64,000 bases of DNA from Mycobacterium sp. E1214 (GTDB taxonomy: Bacteria > Actinomycetota > Actinomycetes > Mycobacteriales > Mycobacteriaceae): assembly GCF_001666755.1 (NCBI RefSeq), contig NZ_LZJC01000048.1:1-64000 (forward strand), in the 5' to 3' direction. Both the position numbers and the translations under genes were made by a program. The notes under the pieces are model-generated. The model was given only the letters and a program-made list of their open reading frames with translations. It had not been told where the DNA came from and ran no database searches. Shown here one piece after another: positions 1-9,916 of the stretch (positions are counted from its first letter, which is position 1; each line of letters starts with the position of its first letter).

Positions 1-93
1 CCCACCCCAGACGCCACGTCGTGACGCGCCGGTGCGTCGGGACCGTGCGGCCGGCCTGCGGTATCGTCGCCCGTCGCAAGGCAAGTTGAAGAG

Positions 94-1515
94 GTGACGG
101 ATGTGACGCCGGGCGCGAGCGTGGGCCAGCCAGCCGACCGGAAGGACAACGTCCTGATCGTGCACTGGCACGACCTGGGGCGGCAGCTCGGCGCCTACGG
201 CCACGCCGACGTGTCGAGCCCGCGGCTGGACCAGCTTGCCGCCGAGGGCATCTTGTTGACCCGGGCCCACGCGACGGCGCCGCTGTGTTCGCCGTCGCGG
301 GGTTCGCTGTTCACCGGCCGCTACCCGCAGGGCAACGGCCTCATCGGCTTGGCCCACCACGGCTGGGAATACCGCAACGGCGTGCGGACCCTCCCGGAGA
401 TCCTGGGCGAATCCGGCTACTACTCGGCGCTTTTCGGTATGCAGCATGAGACGTCTTACCCGAAGCGGTTGGGATTCGACGAATTTGACGTGTCGAACTC
501 CTACTGCGACTACGTCACGGACAAGGCCGAGGCGTGGTTGCGTGACGACGCGAATAGCCTTGCGCAACAACCTTTCTTGCTCACCGCCGGGTTCTTCGAG
601 ACGCACCGGCCCTATCCACCGGAGCGATACGTCCCGGCCGACAGCGCGCGGGTCGACCCGCCCGGGTATCTTCCCGACACCCCCGAGGTGCGCGACGACC
701 TCGCCGCGTTCTACGGGGCGATCAGCACGGCCGACGCCGCGGTGGGCCGGTTGCTGGACGCGCTTGCCGAAACAGGGCACGACGCCACGACCTGGGTGGT
801 GTTCTTCACCGATCACGGCCCGGCGTTCCCGCGGGCGAAGTCCACGCTCTACGACGCGGGAACCGGTATCGGGCTGATCGTTCGTCCCCCCACCGGCCGG
901 CCCGGCGGGGGCCGCGTGTACGACGAATTGTTCAGCGGCGTCGACCTGGTGCCGACGCTGCTGGGGCTGCTGGGCATCGCCGTGCCCGCCGACGTCGACG
1001 GCGTCTCGCACGCCGACGGGCTGCGGGGTTCCGGCTCGTCGGCCGGGCCGCCGCGCGACTATGTCTACACGACGAAGACCTACCACGATTCCTTCGACCC
1101 GATCCGCGCCATCCGGACCAAGGACTACAGCTACATCGAGAACTACGTGCCCCGGCCGCTTTTGGACCTGCCCCTCGACATCGAGCAGAGCCCGTCGGGG
1201 TTGGCCGTGGCGCCCTACGTCACAACGCCGCGCCCGGAGCGTGAACTCTACGACCTGCGCGCCGATCCCGAAGAGACCACCAACCTGCTGGCCGCGGGCG
1301 ACCCGAGCGCCGACGATATCGCCGCCGATCTCGCTGTGCGCCTGCATGATTGGCGTCAGCGAACCGGGGACGTCATTCCCTCCGATTTCGCAGGCACCCG
1401 CATCTCGGCGCGGTACACCGAGACCTATCAGCACATTCACCACGCGAAGCCCAGCTCGCGCTCGGCGATCGCCGCCGACCGCGGGATCGAGGAAGGCCGG
1501 TCCACCGAGCGGTGA
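94..1515 (+). CDS. Sulfatase family hydrolase (Rv0296c-like)
   Basis: Predicted sulfate-ester hydrolase of the alkaline phosphatase superfamily, 473 aa, close to the usual length for this family. The motif CSPSR at residues 65-69 is the sulfatase signature, in which Cys65 would be oxidised to formylglycine. The first metal-binding stretch reads HWHDLG (24-29), with His-Asp where many sulfatases have Asp-Asp; a second metal site lies in the FFTDHG stretch. No signal peptide is visible, so it is probably cytosolic. A GTG start at 94 is used; an in-frame GTG follows three codons later. It converges on tam with only 9 bp between stops and no obvious terminator. The substrate cannot be told from sequence. 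Confidence 0.88.
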   Translation: MTDVTPGASVGQPADRKDNVLIVHWHDLGRQLGAYGHADVSSPRLDQLAAEGILLTRAHATAPLCSPSRGSLFTGRYPQGNGLIGLAHHGWEYRNGVRTLPEILGESGYYSALFGMQHETSYPKRLGFDEFDVSNSYCDYVTDKAEAWLRDDANSLAQQPFLLTAGFFETHRPYPPERYVPADSARVDPPGYLPDTPEVRDDLAAFYGAISTADAAVGRLLDALAETGHDATTWVVFFTDHGPAFPRAKSTLYDAGTGIGLIVRPPTGRPGGGRVYDELFSGVDLVPTLLGLLGIAVPADVDGVSHADGLRGSGSSAGPPRDYVYTTKTYHDSFDPIRAIRTKDYSYIENYVPRPLLDLPLDIEQSPSGLAVAPYVTTPRPERELYDLRADPEETTNLLAAGDPSADDIAADLAVRLHDWRQRTGDVIPSDFAGTRISARYTETYQHIHHAKPSSRSAIAADRGIEEGRSTER

Positions 1516-1524
1516 CGGCGCCGA

Positions 1525-2310
1525 CTATCCCGCCGCGCGGCGCGCGCCGCCGACCTCGGCGACGATGAACACCCGCCGGAACGGGAAGATGGTGGTGCCG
1601 TCCGCGCGCGGCGGATAGGCGTCGCGCAGCAGCGGCACCAGTTCCCGGCGGAATCGGTCCCAATCCTCGTCGTCAAGCCGGTCGCGCACCGGGACCAGCG
1701 CCGTGCCGGTGATCCAATCCAGCACCGGATGCTGCCCGGTCAACTGGTGCAGGTAGGTGGTCTCCCACACGTCCACCCTGCACCCGGCGTCCAGCAGCAG
1801 GTCGGCGTAATGCAGCGGCGGCTGCACCACCGCACCCACCCGAAACGGTATGTCGCGCAGAACTTTTGCGTACGGCTCGCGTCTCGCCAGCGCGCGCACC
1901 GCCGCGTAGGACGGTGACTCGAAGTTGCCCGGCATCTGCACGCCGATCCACGAGCCGGGCGTCAGCTGAGCCGCCCATCGGACCAGCAGGTCGGCGTGTT
2001 CGGGCACCCAGTGCAGCGCGGCGTTGCTGACCACCACGTCGGTATCCGGGCTCGGCTCCCATTTGCGTACGTCGCCCAGCGTGGCGTCGACCCCGCGTTC
2101 CCGGGCGGCGGCCACCATCTCCGGGGAGCTGTCCAGCGCCTCGACCACTGCGTCCGGCCAGCGCCGCGCCAGGTATTTCGTCAGATGGCCCGGGCCGCAG
2201 CCGAGGTCCACGACGCGCCGCGCCCGCTCGGCCCCCACGCGCGATACCAGGTCGTAGAACGGCCTGCCACGGTGGTCGGCGAAGGCCAGATACACATCGG
2301 GATCCCACAT
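1525..2310 (-). CDS. tam: Trans-aconitate 2-methyltransferase
   Basis: SAM-dependent methyltransferase of 261 aa, the length of the Tam/Rv0294 family, which methylates trans-aconitate, a by-product that inhibits aconitase. Motif I is VVDLGCGPG near residues 33-41, followed by an acidic residue at the end of strand beta-2 (EALDSS). The N-terminus [18 protein letters not shown] is typical of Tam proteins and fixes the start. In M. tuberculosis the same gene lies beside ESX-3, as here, but it is not expected to belong to that operon: about 300 bp separate it from eccE3. No signal peptide is present, so it should be cytosolic. Confidence 0.88.
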   Translation of the reverse strand: MWDPDVYLAFADHRGRPFYDLVSRVGAERARRVVDLGCGPGHLTKYLARRWPDAVVEALDSSPEMVAAARERGVDATLGDVRKWEPSPDTDVVVSNAALHWVPEHADLLVRWAAQLTPGSWIGVQMPGNFESPSYAAVRALARREPYAKVLRDIPFRVGAVVQPPLHYADLLLDAGCRVDVWETTYLHQLTGQHPVLDWITGTALVPVRDRLDDEDWDRFRRELVPLLRDAYPPRADGTTIFPFRRVFIVAEVGGARRAAG

Positions 2311-2608
2311 GTCGGTCCTCCTGCCCGGCGCGCCACCGTTGCTCGGCTGTCAGCGAACGGTATTACCGTATGCCCCCGCGGACCGCCTGGTCGCGCGGGC
2401 GCGTCGTCGCGGCGGAGGAAACGCCGGGATCGGTGGCGCCGCCGGTCTGACCATCGCGTCCTGGGCGCGACGGACCCCCACTCGGCGTGGTCCCCCCGCC
2501 AGCGGATGGTAGTGCACGCGTCGGGATCCAGCGATCGCCCCCAGAGCATTCCCGGCGACCGCCGGACCGCCTGCGCGGGTGGGCGAAGGCCGGGTGCGCG
2601 GCGACGTC
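2311..2608. other. Intergenic region between eccE3 and tam
   Basis: About 300 bp between the eccE3 stop and the tam start, both on the minus strand. I see no convincing gene. M. tuberculosis has Rv0293c at this point as I recall; no reading frame here looks like a retained coding sequence. It probably holds the tam promoter. No clear operator or terminator hairpin was found. Confidence 0.5.
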
Positions 2609-3601
2609 CTAGGCCGTTTCGGCCGCCGCCCGGTGCGCGCCGCCGGTCAGGGTGGGCCAGTCCAGCCGCTCCAGCAGCCCGGCCGGCGCGGCGGTGTGCC
2701 CGTCGAGCCGCCGCGTGGACAGCAGGTCGAGCGCCAACAGCGCGGGCCGGTGATTCCCGCGTTGCGGGGTCACCCCGGCCGCCGGCGCCGAACCGTCCGG
2801 GGCCATGTCGGTCTGGAAGGCGCACGCCGCGGCGACGGTGCGACCGGCTCCCACACCGGCGATCTCGAGCGCCGTGCAGGTTTCGCGGGCGGGGTACGAG
2901 CGGATCGCCTCCAGCGTTGCGGGCAGCGAGTCGTCGACCGCTATCTGGTAGGCCGCGACGTAGTCGGACCCGCCGCGCTGCACGGCGCGCCACGTCTCGC
3001 GGGCGTTGGACGTCAACAGCCGGGGAACGTCGTCGGGGGTGACGGTGGTGGCCTCCCAGCCGATTTCGCGCAGGTGATCGGCCAGCCGGCGGGCGGCGAC
3101 CTGAACCGTCTCGTGCAGCGGGATGCGCGGCGAGCGTGCCTGCAGGGCGGCCAGGTTGTCGACAGCCGATACGGTCAAACCGATCCAGGTGTCCCGCCGA
3201 GACGCATCGGAGGCGTTGTCGCGGCTGGTGATCCGGATCTTGTCCGCGCGGATGCCGTAGCGGTCCAGATACTGGGCGATCAGCGGCAACGGCAGCACGT
3301 CGGCGCCGGTGTCCGCTGCGCCGACGCGTAGCAGTGCGGTGGCGGACGCCGTCGAATCCGCTTCGTCCACGTTCGACGAGTTTCCGCGCCCGACGATCGC
3401 GAGGCGGCGGCGCGCGATGGTGGTGAAATACAAGCCGCGCCAGGCTCCGAACAGCACGACCAAGGCGAAGACGGCGATGCCGATCAGCCAGTAGTCGCGC
3501 GTCGACCGCCAGGGGTAAGCCAGCACCGCGGGGATGACAGCCAACAGGGCCAAGGTAATGCGGCCGCTCCCGGGAACGGGTATCCAGCGCTGCGAGCTCA
3601 C
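2609..3601 (-). CDS. eccE3: ESX-3 membrane component EccE3
   Basis: Last gene of the ESX-3 operon, 330 aa. EccE proteins sit at the periphery of the type VII secretion membrane complex. Two hydrophobic segments occupy roughly residues 12-30 and 36-54, followed by a soluble domain containing PLIAQYLDRYGIRADKIRI and the ADHLREIGWEA stretch typical of EccE. A longer frame runs upstream through mycP3, but homology begins at VSSQRWIP. The GTG at 3601 overlaps the mycP3 TGA as GTGA, so this start is preferred and implies translational coupling. Length matches the 331-residue M. tuberculosis protein. Confidence 0.92.
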   Translation of the reverse strand: MSSQRWIPVPGSGRITLALLAVIPAVLAYPWRSTRDYWLIGIAVFALVVLFGAWRGLYFTTIARRRLAIVGRGNSSNVDEADSTASATALLRVGAADTGADVLPLPLIAQYLDRYGIRADKIRITSRDNASDASRRDTWIGLTVSAVDNLAALQARSPRIPLHETVQVAARRLADHLREIGWEATTVTPDDVPRLLTSNARETWRAVQRGGSDYVAAYQIAVDDSLPATLEAIRSYPARETCTALEIAGVGAGRTVAAACAFQTDMAPDGSAPAAGVTPQRGNHRPALLALDLLSTRRLDGHTAAPAGLLERLDWPTLTGGAHRAAAETA

Positions 3602-5001
3602 GGGGTGATGTCCTTTCGTCGACGAGCGGCGAGCGCGGTGACCGCGCCGGCGAGTGCGACCAGCACGGCCAGCACCGCGGTGCCGGCCAGCGCGACGGTG
3701 CGCGGGGTGGCGTCCTTGGGCGCCGGTGCCGGCGGCACGGCGACCGGCTTCACTGTGGCGGCGCCGGGCTGGTTCGCCGCGGGTAACTGCCAGGTCAGCG
3801 CCGCGACCGGATCGACGCTGCCGGCGCCCACCACGTTCGAGGGCGCCCGCGCGCCGTTGTGGGCGGTCGCGGTCAGCCGGTGCACCACCGCGGTGGCGGG
3901 CAGGTCGGGGTACTTGCTGCGGACCAGCGCGGCGACCCCGGCCACGTAGGCGGCGGCGTAGCTGGTGCTGCTCAACTGAACCAGCTGCTGGTGTTCGTCG
4001 GGCAACCCGTTGGCCAGCCCCCCGCCGTCGGCGTTGCTGACCGACACGATGCGTTCGCCCGGCGCGGCGATGCCGACCCACGGGCCGGCCGTGGTGAACT
4101 TCGAGGGCTGACCGTCCGCGGTCAGCGACGCCACGGAGAGCACGTAGGGCTGCCACCACGACGGGATGGAGACCGAGGTGACGCCGGCCCAGTTCCGCGG
4201 GTCGTCCGGGCGGCTGAGGTCGGTGAGGGGATTGGACTCGCACGACGTGCCGCCGCCGAACGCCCCGGTGGGCCCGCTGTTTCCAGCGGCGGCCACCAGC
4301 ACCGCGTCCTTGTCCACCGCTGCGTATCGGATCGCCGCGCCGAGCGCGGCCTGATCGACGGGACGGTCGGCGGGCAGGCAGGCGATTTCGGAGACGTCGA
4401 TCACCCTTGCCCCGAGGTCGGCCGCGTGCACGATCGCACGGCCCAGCGTCGCGACCTCTTGGGTGGCCCGCGCGACCGTGGGATCGCCACCGGGCGTGCG
4501 CGGCGAATATCGAGCCGACGTCGTGCGGATCGAGACCACCCGGGCGGCCGGCGCCACGCCGGAGAAGCCGTCCTCGCCGCCAGGCGCCGGCTGGCCGGCG
4601 ATCAGCCCGGCGACCAGCGTGCCGTGCCCGTCGCAGTCCGTCAGGCCGTCCGTGGTTTCGACGAAGTCACCCCCGGGGTCGACGTTGGGTAGCCGCGGCC
4701 CCGGCCGCACGCCGGTGTCGAGAACCGCCACCAGTTGCCCCTCGCCGCGGGAGAACTGCCATGCCGCGGGCAGATTCAGCGTCGCCTGGCTGGGTGTCAC
4801 GGCGTTGACGTCACTGCCCGCGAGCACGCCGGGGGAACCACACGGACCGCGTTGTTCCATCGGTTGCACCGGGCCGGGCGCCCCGCTCGGCGGCGGCACA
4901 CCCGGATCGATCTTGGGCTGTTGGATCGCCACCGCCGACGGGCACGTCCACAGCGCAGCCACCAATGCCGCCGTCGCACATGCCAATCCGGATCGAATCA
5001 T
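3598..5001 (-). CDS. mycP3: ESX-3 mycosin protease MycP3
   Basis: Subtilisin-like serine protease anchored in the membrane, required for stability of the ESX-3 complex. It has 467 aa: a signal peptide (1-25), the mycosin domain, a proline-rich linker (about 410-433) and a C-terminal transmembrane helix (about 435-458) with a basic RRRK tail. The catalytic triad is visible as Asp95 (LDTGV), His126 (DGHGT) and Ser347, with oxyanion Asn241. The serine motif reads S-T-S-Y-A where GTSYA is usual. Start ATG at 5001 overlaps the eccD3 stop as ATGA; the longer upstream frame is an artefact. Confidence 0.94.
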   Translation of the reverse strand: MIRSGLACATAALVAALWTCPSAVAIQQPKIDPGVPPPSGAPGPVQPMEQRGPCGSPGVLAGSDVNAVTPSQATLNLPAAWQFSRGEGQLVAVLDTGVRPGPRLPNVDPGGDFVETTDGLTDCDGHGTLVAGLIAGQPAPGGEDGFSGVAPAARVVSIRTTSARYSPRTPGGDPTVARATQEVATLGRAIVHAADLGARVIDVSEIACLPADRPVDQAALGAAIRYAAVDKDAVLVAAAGNSGPTGAFGGGTSCESNPLTDLSRPDDPRNWAGVTSVSIPSWWQPYVLSVASLTADGQPSKFTTAGPWVGIAAPGERIVSVSNADGGGLANGLPDEHQQLVQLSSTSYAAAYVAGVAALVRSKYPDLPATAVVHRLTATAHNGARAPSNVVGAGSVDPVAALTWQLPAANQPGAATVKPVAVPPAPAPKDATPRTVALAGTAVLAVLVALAGAVTALAARRRKDITP

Positions 5002-6434
5002 CGATCGATGATCCAGCCGAAGAGTCCGACCAGGAAGGCCATGACGGGGATCAGCGACGCATCGAGCCCGCCCGCCACGAAACCCAGCAGCCGGCGCACC
5101 GGCAGCGAGTAGGTCTCGGGCTCGGCGATCTGCGGGTTGAGCGCCACCACGATCCAGGCCAGCAGCAGCGCGACGAGCACCAGCGCGGCGCCCAGGCCCG
5201 CCGCAAATCGCCCTGTCGCGGTGTAGAACACCAGGAGCACGCCGGCGACCAGGTACGGCTGGGACAGCAGCCACGCCTTGCAGGCGGCCGAGTCCCACAC
5301 CCGGGCGCGCAGCACCGACGTCGCCGCGACGGCAGCCACCACGTACCAGCCCGCGCCGCTGAGGGTTTCGGGGCGCAGGGCGATCGCGATCGAACCCAGC
5401 GCGCTGAGCAGGACCGCCCCGGCGATGAAACCGCTCTGATGGGCGTCGCTGATGCGCACCCGCCGCGGCAGGTCTTCGAGCACCCGTAGCGAGGGCGCCG
5501 ACGGGGTGGGGTCGCCGGGCGCCGGGATCACCGGCAAGGGGAAACGCGCCCACAGCGCCGACAGCGGCGCGGCCTCGATGGTGACCAGCAGCGCCGCGAC
5601 GATCAGCCCGCAGCCGATGCCCAATACTGATACGTGCCACAGCAATTCGGAGCCCGCGGCCAGCAGCACCCCGGCCCCCACGACCGCGGTGGCGGTGCAG
5701 AAGGCGGCGACGCGCTCCCGCTGGGCGCTGGGCGCCATCAGAACGATCGCGGACCACGCCGTGACGCCGGCCGCGGCCAGCGTCAGCTGTGCCGGACCGA
5801 ACCGCCCGGGCACGGCCAGGGCGAGTGCGGCCCCGATCGGCACCAGCGCGGCGATCGTCAATACCGTCCCGGCGCGAGCCGAGCGGGGCGTGATGAGCAG
5901 GCCGACGATGGCCGTCAGCGCCGCGATGGCGCTGACGGCGACCAGCCCCGCCAGCGCGCCGGTGGCGGCACGGTAGGTGACCGCGAGACCGGTGGCGAGG
6001 AAGGCGACGACGACCGTGGCCGCGAGCGCGAATCGCTGGATGTGCGCGCTGCCCCAGGGCTTGAGCCGTGAGGTCGAGAAGATCATGGCGGCGTCGGCGA
6101 TGTCCTCGACGATGCCGGGCGCGGCCGGGCCGACGGGCACCGGTTGCAGCGCGAGCAGGTCACCGTCCACGACCCCGACCGTGTCCAGGCTGGCGTCGAG
6201 GCTGAACGGCGCCCCGCCGATGGGCGCCAGGCTCAGTTGCGCGGCGCCACCGACCTCGGCGGCGCCGCGGGCGCCGTCCTCCGGGTCGCCGTTGGCGACC
6301 GCCGGGACTACCAACCGCTGGACCGCGGGCAAGATTTCGCGCAGCGGCAGTTCGGCGGGCAACGCCATCTCCGTCAACCGGCTGTCCGCGAGGATTGCCA
6401 CGCGGACGATCGGCATGACGGTGCCGGACGTCAC
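4998..6434 (-). CDS. eccD3: ESX-3 membrane channel component EccD3
   Basis: Multispanning core component of the ESX-3 inner-membrane complex, 478 aa. Residues 1 to about 95 form the cytosolic ubiquitin-like domain (MPIVRVAILADSRLTE onward, with the GDLLALQPV ending), followed by about eleven hydrophobic helices from residue 130 to the C-terminus, the usual EccD layout. It starts 66 bp after espG3 and overlaps mycP3 by four bases (ATGA). The N-terminal GTG region differs slightly from M. tuberculosis, so a start at the internal ATG seven codons in (MPIVRV) is possible. Confidence 0.93.
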   Translation of the reverse strand: MTSGTVMPIVRVAILADSRLTEMALPAELPLREILPAVQRLVVPAVANGDPEDGARGAAEVGGAAQLSLAPIGGAPFSLDASLDTVGVVDGDLLALQPVPVGPAAPGIVEDIADAAMIFSTSRLKPWGSAHIQRFALAATVVVAFLATGLAVTYRAATGALAGLVAVSAIAALTAIVGLLITPRSARAGTVLTIAALVPIGAALALAVPGRFGPAQLTLAAAGVTAWSAIVLMAPSAQRERVAAFCTATAVVGAGVLLAAGSELLWHVSVLGIGCGLIVAALLVTIEAAPLSALWARFPLPVIPAPGDPTPSAPSLRVLEDLPRRVRISDAHQSGFIAGAVLLSALGSIAIALRPETLSGAGWYVVAAVAATSVLRARVWDSAACKAWLLSQPYLVAGVLLVFYTATGRFAAGLGAALVLVALLLAWIVVALNPQIAEPETYSLPVRRLLGFVAGGLDASLIPVMAFLVGLFGWIIDR

Positions 6435-6500
6435 CGGATCCCCGAACTGCGCTGGGACGGTACCTGGAACATCGTGCTCTCTTCTCTATCTCGTGTGCGG

Positions 6501-7388
6501 TTAGGAGTATTGGGCGGAAAAGTCTCGGGCCAGCCGGTGGCCGGGGAACCAGTCGGCGTCGGGCAGCAGGGCGGTCAGGTGTTCGATCGCTACGGCGATG
6601 GCGAACGGGGTCCCGGGGGCGAAGGTCGATACCCATTCGCCGTCGAAGGCCCGCGACGGGCTGACCAGTACCCGTCCCTCGGTCGTATCGACGATGCTGA
6701 TGCCGACCTCGGTGGTGGCGTGCCGGCCGTCGCGATGACAGCCGGCGACAACCTCCACGTAGCTGCGCGGGCCGGTGAACACCGATTCCACCACCGACCG
6801 CGCCGATTGCGGAATGCCCAGATAGTCAAGGACTTCCGCGAGCGCGGCGCCCGAGCGCAACCGCTCGTCGGCCCGGGCCCCGACGCGGGTCGGCATGCTG
6901 AACTGCTCGAAGCGGGCCGGGGGCCGCTGCGCCAGCCCGACGCCCAGGACCGGGACCAGCGCGCGGGGATCGTCGATGTCCATCGCGGTGAAGGTGACCA
7001 GTTGCGCGTTGCGCAGCGCGACCACCGTCTTGCTCAGACCGGCGGCCCCGGTGCGCTGCGCGACGATGCCGCGCAGCAGTTCACCGGCGCCGCCGGCCTC
7101 GGCGGAGTCCTTGCCCGGGCCCACGAAGCGCAGGTCCAGCCACCGCCCCGGGAAGCACACCGTCTTGATCCACTCCGCGACCGCGGGGTTGATCTGGCCG
7201 TCCGGCGATACCAGGCCCAGCTCGGCCAGCTCGGCGCGTTGCCGGTCGAGGAACGCCTGGCGGTGGGTGGCGTCACGATAGGGCGAGGTGATCGCCAGCA
7301 CCCACGGAAAGCTGCCCGCCCCAATCGTTTCGGCGATGAACCAGGCGTGGTCGACCGTCAGCTCGACGGCGTTCGGTGCTGGCTCCAT
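6501..7388 (-). CDS. espG3: ESX-3 secretion chaperone EspG3
   Basis: Cytosolic chaperone that binds PE-PPE pairs and delivers them to ESX-3. The protein of 295 aa equals the M. tuberculosis length when the ATG at 7388 ([17 protein letters not shown]) is used; a longer frame extends 15 codons back into esxH. Conserved stretches include [29 protein letters not shown] and [23 protein letters not shown]. It starts 10 bases after the esxH stop with no strong ribosome site, so it may be read by re-initiation. Confidence 0.93.
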   Translation of the reverse strand: MEPAPNAVELTVDHAWFIAETIGAGSFPWVLAITSPYRDATHRQAFLDRQRAELAELGLVSPDGQINPAVAEWIKTVCFPGRWLDLRFVGPGKDSAEAGGAGELLRGIVAQRTGAAGLSKTVVALRNAQLVTFTAMDIDDPRALVPVLGVGLAQRPPARFEQFSMPTRVGARADERLRSGAALAEVLDYLGIPQSARSVVESVFTGPRSYVEVVAGCHRDGRHATTEVGISIVDTTEGRVLVSPSRAFDGEWVSTFAPGTPFAIAVAIEHLTALLPDADWFPGHRLARDFSAQYS

Positions 7389-7398
7389 CAGGCTCGGA

Positions 7399-7689
7399 CT
7401 AACCGCCCCACTTGGCGGCCTCGGCCTGGTCACGGGCCAGCATGGACATGGTGTTGGATTCGTGCGTGCTGGCCATCGCCTGGTACGCCCGCACCAGGCT
7501 CTCCATCGCCTGGTTCCACTGGGCCTGCCACGCCTGGTAGGTCATTCCGGTGTCACCCTGCCAGGCGGACGACAGCGTCGCCTGCTCGGTGGCGATGTCC
7601 GTGCCGAGCCCCTGCATGGTGCCGGCATAGGCCGTCATGTCCGCGGCGTGGCTCAGCATCGCCGGGTAGTTGTACATAATCTGTGACAT
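7399..7689 (-). CDS. esxH: ESX-3 secreted WXG100 protein EsxH
   Basis: Small secreted helical-hairpin protein (96 aa) that pairs with EsxG; the heterodimer is a main ESX-3 substrate needed for siderophore-based iron use and, in M. tuberculosis, for interfering with host ESCRT. The WXG turn is SAWQGDTG (Trp43, Gly45). Zinc ligands known from M. tuberculosis EsxH are His14, His70, His76 and Glu77; here His14, His76 and Glu77 are kept but position 70 is Gln (AYQAM). An AAGGA ribosome site precedes the ATG at 7689; an in-frame GTG lies one codon earlier. Confidence 0.96.
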   Translation of the reverse strand: MSQIMYNYPAMLSHAADMTAYAGTMQGLGTDIATEQATLSSAWQGDTGMTYQAWQAQWNQAMESLVRAYQAMASTHESNTMSMLARDQAEAAKWGG

Positions 7690-7737
7690 CACAAGTCCTT
7701 TCGCGAGTTGGCTGCTTAGTCGGAATCAGAAATCGGG

Positions 7738-8031
7738 TCAGAACGAGGTGTAACCCGAGGCGCCCGCGGCGTCGGCGGCCACGTAGGTGCCCGCCGCGTC
7801 GCCGAGGTTGGCCTGGGCGATGTCGAGCAGCGTGTTGACCCGGGCGGCGACCTCGACGAACCGGGCGTGCGCGGCCTGGAACGCGGCCGAGGACTCGCCC
7901 TGGTGGAACGCCTGCGCCGACACGGCTTCCTGCTCGGCCTGGCTGATGGTGCTGCGCATCAACGCGGCCTTGGCGGAGAACGCCGACTGCGCGGCAACCA
8001 ACTGCGGGATGTGAGCGTCCAGCATGCTCAT
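7738..8031 (-). CDS. esxG: ESX-3 secreted WXG100-family protein EsxG
   Basis: Partner of EsxH, 97 aa, forming the EsxG-EsxH heterodimer. As in other EsxG proteins the WXG turn lacks tryptophan and reads FHQGESS near residues 43-49. The N-terminus MSMLDAHIPQLVAAQSAF and the tail AAGTYVAADAAGASGYTSF match the family. It lies 90 bp after PPE4 and 45 bp before esxH, with an AAAGGAAT ribosome site upstream of the ATG. Confidence 0.96.
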   Translation of the reverse strand: MSMLDAHIPQLVAAQSAFSAKAALMRSTISQAEQEAVSAQAFHQGESSAAFQAAHARFVEVAARVNTLLDIAQANLGDAAGTYVAADAAGASGYTSF

Positions 8032-8121
8032 GGTGATTCCTTTCTCTCGGTCTCTCGCGGCCCGGTGCGGGCCAGTGGCTTGGTGGGGGTCGAGAAGTCG
8101 GGGTGCATCGTGGTGAAGTCC

Positions 8122-9594
8122 TTACTCCCCCTTCCCAGCTTCGGTCGGGGCTGCCGGGTCGTCGTCGTCCCGCTCCCAGGTGCCGGGCACCATGGGCGTG
8201 CGGGGCCCGCCGCCGAATTCGTCGCCGGACAGCTTGGTCAGTCCCGCCGCCCGGAATCCCGTGTGCCGCTGCGCGGTTCCGGTGAAGCCGAGCGTCCCGG
8301 CGCCCGCGGCCGAGGCGACGGCGGCCAGCTGGTCCTCCTCACCGAAGTCGGGCGGCACACCGATGTCGGAGTCCATGTCCAGGAATTCGTCGCCGTGGTC
8401 GCGCATTTCGGCGCGCCGGCGGCGCCGGGCGCGCGCCTCGGCCCGACTGGAGGCCGCCGCGGCCGCCGCCGGGACAGTCGCCGCGGGGGCCTTGGCACCG
8501 CCGCGGCCGCCGAGGGTGGGCCCGACGCCGGTCTCCGGATCACCGCCCGCCGCAACGAGATAGCCGAACGTGCCGGTGGCGGGTGCCGGCGCCGGCGCCG
8601 TGCTGGGGGCCGGGGCGCTGGCGGGGGTGCTGGCGGGAGCGCTCGGCGCCGTGCCCAGAGTCGGGGCCATCGCGACCGCGGGCAACATCGACGGCTTGCT
8701 CGACGCCAGGACCGGGGGCACGACGGCCGGGGCCGCCTCCTCGGGCGCGATGTCGAGGGGCGTGATCAGCGTGCTGAGCCCGATCCCGAGTATCAGCGGG
8801 ATGAGGAACGGTGCGGTGAGGAGCGCACCCCAGGTCGGCCACCCGACGGCGTTGAAGAACACCTGGTAGGCCACGAAGAACAGCAGCGGTCCGTTGGCCG
8901 CGAGAAACGCCGGCAGGTTCGACCAGAAGTCCTGCAGCATCTTGGAGATGTTCTGGAAGAAGTCCTGCAGGAACTGGGACAGCTGCTTGAAGAAGTTCTG
9001 GATCCAGTCGCCGATGTCGGAGGTGCTTTGCGCGGCGTCAGCGGCGTTACCGCCCGGGTTCACGATGGCCGGCGCCATCACCGTGCGCGGCGCGGCGGCC
9101 AACGCCGACCCGGACACGGCCTGGTAGGTGCTCATGACGGTGGCCGCCTGCGTCCACATCCGCGCGTAGTCGGCCTCGTTGACCGCGATCGGAATGGTGT
9201 TGATGCCAAAGAAGTTGGTCGCCAGCAAGACACCGTGCACGGTGTGGTTGGCGGCGAGCTCCGGCAGCGTCGGCATGGCCGCGAGCGCAGCGGTGTACGC
9301 CGCCGCAGCCACCTCGTGTTGCGCGGCCACGCCGGCGCTGTCGGCGCCGGCCTGTTGCAGCCACGCCAGGTACGGCAGGTGCGCCGCCACATACTGCTCG
9401 GCGCTGGGCCCATCCCACGCGCCGGACTGCACCGATCCGAGAAGCCCACTGAGTTCGGCGGCCTCCGTTGTGTATTGGGTGCTGAGCGAGGTCCAGGCGC
9501 CGGCGGCGGCCAACAGTGGCCCCGGCCCCGGTCCCCCGCTCAGCATCGCCGAATGCACTTCCGGCGGCGATGCCATCCAGATGGGAAACGTCAT
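8122..9594 (-). CDS. PPE4: PPE family protein PPE4 (PPE-PPW subfamily)
   Basis: PPE protein of 490 aa, probable ESX-3 substrate that pairs with PE5; the M. tuberculosis pair has been tied to mycobactin-dependent iron uptake. Residues 1 to about 180 are the helical PPE domain with the Pro-Pro-Glu motif at 10-12 and the conserved [20 protein letters not shown] stretch. A hydrophobic region and an Ala-Pro-rich linker (about 290-345) lead to a C-terminal domain with GFTGT and the closing PMVPGTW, the marks of the PPE-PPW subfamily. It starts two bases after the PE5 stop. Confidence 0.93.
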   Translation of the reverse strand: MTFPIWMASPPEVHSAMLSGGPGPGPLLAAAGAWTSLSTQYTTEAAELSGLLGSVQSGAWDGPSAEQYVAAHLPYLAWLQQAGADSAGVAAQHEVAAAAYTAALAAMPTLPELAANHTVHGVLLATNFFGINTIPIAVNEADYARMWTQAATVMSTYQAVSGSALAAAPRTVMAPAIVNPGGNAADAAQSTSDIGDWIQNFFKQLSQFLQDFFQNISKMLQDFWSNLPAFLAANGPLLFFVAYQVFFNAVGWPTWGALLTAPFLIPLILGIGLSTLITPLDIAPEEAAPAVVPPVLASSKPSMLPAVAMAPTLGTAPSAPASTPASAPAPSTAPAPAPATGTFGYLVAAGGDPETGVGPTLGGRGGAKAPAATVPAAAAAASSRAEARARRRRRAEMRDHGDEFLDMDSDIGVPPDFGEEDQLAAVASAAGAGTLGFTGTAQRHTGFRAAGLTKLSGDEFGGGPRTPMVPGTWERDDDDPAAPTEAGKGE

Positions 9595-9596
9595 AA

Positions 9597-9905
9597 CTAG
9601 GCGCCCGAGAACCCGTAGCTCGCGGCGGCCGCGGTGTCACCGGCGAGGTAGCTGACCCCGGACTGGCCGACGCCCACGCCGGCGCGACCCAGCTCCTCGA
9701 CGCCCTGCGCGGCCACGGCGGCGTGCTCCTGGCCCTGGGCGCTGAAACCGAGGGCGGTCTGCAGCGACACCGGATCCACCGCGGGCGGCACCACCGCGGT
9801 GATCGCCGGGGCCGCCGCGGCGTGCGCCGCCGCCAGCCGCGCCGTCAGCGCCTCCACGGCGGCGCTGGTGGCGGCCAGTCCTTCGGGAACCACTCGCAAC
9901 GTCAT
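9597..9905 (-). CDS. PE5: PE family protein PE5
   Basis: Short PE protein (102 aa), made only of the helical PE domain with no extended C-terminal region. It forms the PE half of the PE5-PPE4 pair recognised by EspG3. The C-terminal [14 protein letters not shown] stretch holds the YxxxD/E secretion signal used by type VII systems. It lies 11 bases after eccC3 and two bases before PPE4, so the three are co-transcribed. Confidence 0.94.
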   Translation of the reverse strand: MTLRVVPEGLAATSAAVEALTARLAAAHAAAAPAITAVVPPAVDPVSLQTALGFSAQGQEHAAVAAQGVEELGRAGVGVGQSGVSYLAGDTAAAASYGFSGA

Positions 9906-9916
9906 GATCTCTCCCC

